A DNA stretch of 64,000 bases from Planctomycetota bacterium (GTDB lineage: Bacteria > Planctomycetota > UBA1135 > JACQFD01). How positions within the stretch are numbered: the stretch's first letter is position 1; each line of letters opens with the position of its first letter. Position numbers and translations under genes: made by a program. Location: NCBI GenBank assembly GCA_016792805.1, contig JAEUHX010000016.1:1-64000 (forward strand), given 5' to 3'. Positions 63,693 through 64,000 of this stretch are shown here, one piece after another. The notes beneath the pieces are model-generated. The model saw only the letters and a list, made by a program, of their open reading frames with translations, ran no database searches and was not told the origin of the DNA.

Positions 63693-64000
63693 ATGTCTTT
63701 GCGGATTTCCAAACTCCTTCTTCTTGCGCCCACCGCGGCGGTTCTTGCCTCGACAGGCTCCGCCCAGGATCTCTTGCAGCTCAAATCCAACGCCGGTTCG
63801 GGCGGTGCCTTCGGCTCCACCGTTGTGATCGTTGGTGACGTCAATGGCGACAATCGCGACGACCTCGCGGTCGGCATTCCGAGCGATGATTCGAACTCGC
63901 TCTCAGATCGCGGACGAGTTCAGGTGCTCTCCGGCCTCGATGGCTCCGTTCTGTATGAAGTTTACGGGACGGCCGCTGGGGATCGATTTGGGGCTTCGCT
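63693..64000 (+). CDS. FG-GAP (integrin-alpha-like) repeat protein, 5 prime part
   Basis: Starts at ATG 63693 and runs off the window after 102 complete codons. A signal peptide (MSLRISKLLLLAPTAAVLASTGSAQ) is followed by AFGSTVVIVGDVNGDNRDDLAVGIP, a canonical FG-GAP unit with the calcium-binding DVNGDNRDD loop, then RVQVLSGLDGSVLYEV and DRFGAS, the start of the next unit. Such proteins form surface beta-propellers and are abundant in Planctomycetota. Confidence 0.9.
   Translation, partial: MSLRISKLLLLAPTAAVLASTGSAQDLLQLKSNAGSGGAFGSTVVIVGDVNGDNRDDLAVGIPSDDSNSLSDRGRVQVLSGLDGSVLYEVYGTAAGDRFGAS

Overview
The window looks like a high-GC chromosomal segment of a Planctomycetota bacterium. No 16S gene is present, so this is inferred from gene types: a PVC-type dehydrogenase/HEAT/cytochrome protein, secreted PQQ sugar dehydrogenases sharing a small C-terminal domain, FG-GAP and carboxypeptidase-regulatory-like exported proteins, and sigma factors fused to periplasmic domains. 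No transposase, integrase, phage gene or CRISPR array is visible. Short palindromic interspersed repeats are abundant and fall into three families, called A, B and C here.

Layout. 1-610: family C repeats. 611-6428: M28 peptidase (minus), methylmalonyl-CoA mutase large subunit, YedK/HMCES-type DNA-repair protein, double SagB-type nitroreductase, small lipoprotein. 6598-15347: exported proteins (carboxypeptidase-regulatory-like protein, two paralogous PQQ sugar dehydrogenases, subtilase). 15363-16486: tRNA-Gln(TTG), tRNA-Glu(CTC) and tRNA-Gln(CTG), just downstream of a minus-strand operon (uracil-DNA glycosylase-like, LipM-like octanoyltransferase, glycosyltransferase, gltX, phosphatase-like lipoprotein; 21194-16659). 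21231-23723: first membrane-tethered sigma factor fusion; the second is at 60520-63051. 24217-29192: glycine cleavage operon gcvT-gcvH-gcvPA-gcvPB behind a single-aptamer glycine riboswitch with an intrinsic terminator. 30490-36981: a cluster of five genes built around an MglA-type small GTPase with a C-terminal membrane anchor and three roadblock/LC7 proteins. 36989-42822: PVC-type cytochrome protein and a methyltransferase/Nudix-like fusion. 43004-50547: rpmB, DUF11 lipoprotein, tetR, nitroreductase, metG, Fe-S type Rrf2 regulator.

The main metabolic island is 51062-60424, a gapless anaerobic aromatic-degradation operon: had, oah, GNAT, dch, bcrC, bcrB, bcrA, bcrD, SDR, GNAT. It encodes a complete class I (ATP-dependent) benzoyl-CoA reductase and the three enzymes that take the dienoyl-CoA product to ring cleavage. 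The order had-oah-dch-bcrCBAD is that known from Thauera-type denitrifiers. Ferredoxin and benzoate-CoA ligase are not in the window. Its upstream edge is formed by one family A and one family B repeat.

The most novel-looking items are the benzoyl-CoA operon in a planctomycete-like background, the tail-anchored MglA/roadblock cluster, the pair of sigma-TM-carboxypeptidase-regulatory-like fusions, and the repeat families.
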